Notes under the pieces: model-generated
What the model was told of the DNA's origin: nothing
The model's input: the letters and a program-made list of their open reading frames with translations, nothing else
The model's database searches: none
Made by a program: the position numbers and the translations under genes
Shown: positions 13,924 through 13,970 of the stretch, in pieces
Numbering within the stretch: the stretch's first letter is position 1
How the letters are laid out: each line of letters starts with the position of its first letter
Source of the DNA: an uncultured Peptococcaceae bacterium
GTDB taxonomy: Bacteria > Bacillota > Dehalobacteriia > UBA4068 > UBA4997
Assembly: GCA_947626615.1 (NCBI GenBank)
Contig: CANQSW010000020.1
Span: 1-13,970, forward strand
Direction of reading: 5' to 3'
Length of the DNA stretch: 13,970 bases

Positions 13924-13970
13924 ATGCCAAGCACGGCAACATTCAACTATTTTTACGGCGATGAGGCCAC
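13924..13970 (+). CDS. start of a RepA_N-like replication initiator, cut by window edge
   Basis: The ATG at 13924 has AAGGAGG about 8 nt upstream. Only 15 residues are visible: MPSTATFNYFYGDEA. The FNYFYG-x-EA pattern near the N-terminus recalls the opening of RepA_N-type initiators found on plasmids and integrative elements of Clostridia. The call rests on this short match and on memory, so it is tentative. That a gene starts here is well supported by the ribosome site and the terminator just before it. Confidence 0.45.
   Translation, partial: MPSTATFNYFYGDEA

Overview
The window reads as chromosomal DNA of a GC-rich member of the Bacillota (Firmicutes), of a clostridial or Negativicutes type. 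The grounds are strong AGGAGG-type ribosome sites, consensus sigma-A promoters, tRNA genes with encoded CCA, a YtrA-type GntR/ABC operon, a Na/Pi transporter fused to PhoU, and a RepA_N-like start at the right edge. No marker fixes the genus.

Left two thirds (1-8400, minus strand). Transcription runs right to left. First comes a Na+/phosphate cotransporter with a C-terminal PhoU domain (6633-8396), preceded by a good 11-bp direct-repeat Pho box and ended by an intrinsic terminator. Then come a PhoB-like response regulator and a PhoR-like kinase, driven by a near-consensus promoter with a very short leader. Downstream lie murA, uppP, proA, a CvpA-family protein and a HEAT-like protein that runs off the left edge. 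From murA down the gaps are short, so this is probably one cell-envelope/housekeeping operon. proA is broken by a frameshift at about 2271-2276 and appears to lack about 17 nt.

Middle (8500-10511, plus strand). A divergent operon encodes a YtrA-type GntR repressor, an ABC ATPase and a membrane permease. All three overlap or nearly overlap. A perfect -35/-10 pair is followed by an inverted repeat that could be the repressor's operator.

Right part (10550-13970) is a tRNA-rich accessory zone. An initiator tRNA-fMet gene is followed 228 nt later by an exact 42-nt copy of its 3' part, starting in the anticodon loop. Between the copies is a segment full of hairpins that also contains a decayed D-arm/anticodon-arm piece. 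Next is a clearly AT-richer gene for a GTPase with a DUF697-like C-terminal region, probably acquired by transfer. A minus-strand His-Gln-Leu tRNA operon follows, then an XRE regulator coupled to an 81-residue membrane protein under a promoter overlapped by a 20-bp near-palindrome. At the extreme right a new gene begins whose first 15 residues resemble RepA_N replication initiators, so a plasmid-derived or integrative element may start there.

The most notable points are the interrupted tRNA-fMet duplication, the orphan GTPase beside it, the Pho box linking transporter and two-component system, and the proA lesion.
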